Shown here one piece after another: positions 5,927 through 5,956 of a DNA stretch of 5,956 nucleotides. The stretch lies in NCBI GenBank assembly GCA_003542935.1, contig DPJQ01000267.1:1-5956 (forward strand). Direction: 5' to 3'. Below the pieces are notes generated by a model. The model did not search any database. It was given only the letters and a program-made list of their open reading frames with translations, and had not been told where the DNA came from. The stretch is from Lachnospiraceae bacterium (GTDB lineage: Bacteria > Bacillota > Clostridia > Lachnospirales > Lachnospiraceae). A program made the translations under genes and the position numbers. Within the stretch, counting starts at the first letter, position 1; the number at the start of each line of letters is the position of its first letter.

Positions 5927-5956
5927 AATCTGCCCCGCCGGAGGGCGGGGCAGATT
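5927..5956 (+). terminator. GC-rich hairpin, probable rho-independent terminator (cut by window edge)
   Basis: A perfect 13-bp inverted repeat, AATCTGCCCCGCC (5927-5939) and GGCGGGGCAGATT (5944-5956), encloses a GGAG loop. It begins 22 bases after the secreted-protein stop. The U-tract expected on the + strand would begin just past the window end, where the final TT may be its first bases. The A-run at 5924-5928 would give a U-tract in the other direction, so the hairpin may serve both strands. Confidence 0.8.

Noticed and set aside
1..5956. CRISPR arrays, tRNA or rRNA genes, transposases, riboswitches
   Set aside because: I saw no repeated spacer pattern, no cloverleaf or rRNA-like sequence, no transposase and no insertion-sequence ends; the non-coding gaps are too short for most riboswitch classes.

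Overview
The window looks like a Gram-positive gut-type Clostridia chromosome, most likely Lachnospiraceae. The evidence is moderate-GC genes separated by AT-rich gaps, strong GGAGG-type ribosome sites, GTG starts, and two surface-protein types that I associate with that family. This placement comes from overall character only; no marker gene is present.

Layout: all six genes lie on the + strand. After a 140-base AT-rich leader with a plausible sigma-A promoter and a perfect 12-bp palindrome come five tightly packed genes with gaps of 8, -1, 6 and 16 bases. They encode (1) a PLP-independent Asp/Glu-family amino acid racemase, (2) a stand-alone amino acid adenylation enzyme of DltA type, (3) an acyl/aminoacyl carrier protein, (4) an MBOAT membrane O-acyltransferase that looks more like AlgI than DltB, and (5) a membrane-anchored, very acidic extracellular SGNH-like protein with Cys in place of the nucleophilic Ser. 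A 110-base gap with a second palindrome precedes (6), a small, strongly basic secreted protein. The window ends in a GC-rich hairpin that is probably a terminator.

How the genes may work together: genes 2-5 copy the logic of the dlt pathway. A ligase activates an amino acid and loads it on a carrier protein, an MBOAT passes the acyl group across the membrane, and an outside SGNH-fold partner helps place it on a surface polymer. The racemase at the head suggests that the system makes its own D-amino acid. A hand alignment of the ligase pocket shows Lys where DltA has Met, and Gly where DltA has the Cys that selects D-Ala. I therefore infer a substrate other than D-Ala, with D-Glu or D-Asp the leading guess. 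Esterifying a polymer with such a residue would add no net positive charge, unlike D-alanylation. The substrate, the polymer and the role of the basic secreted protein are all unproven.
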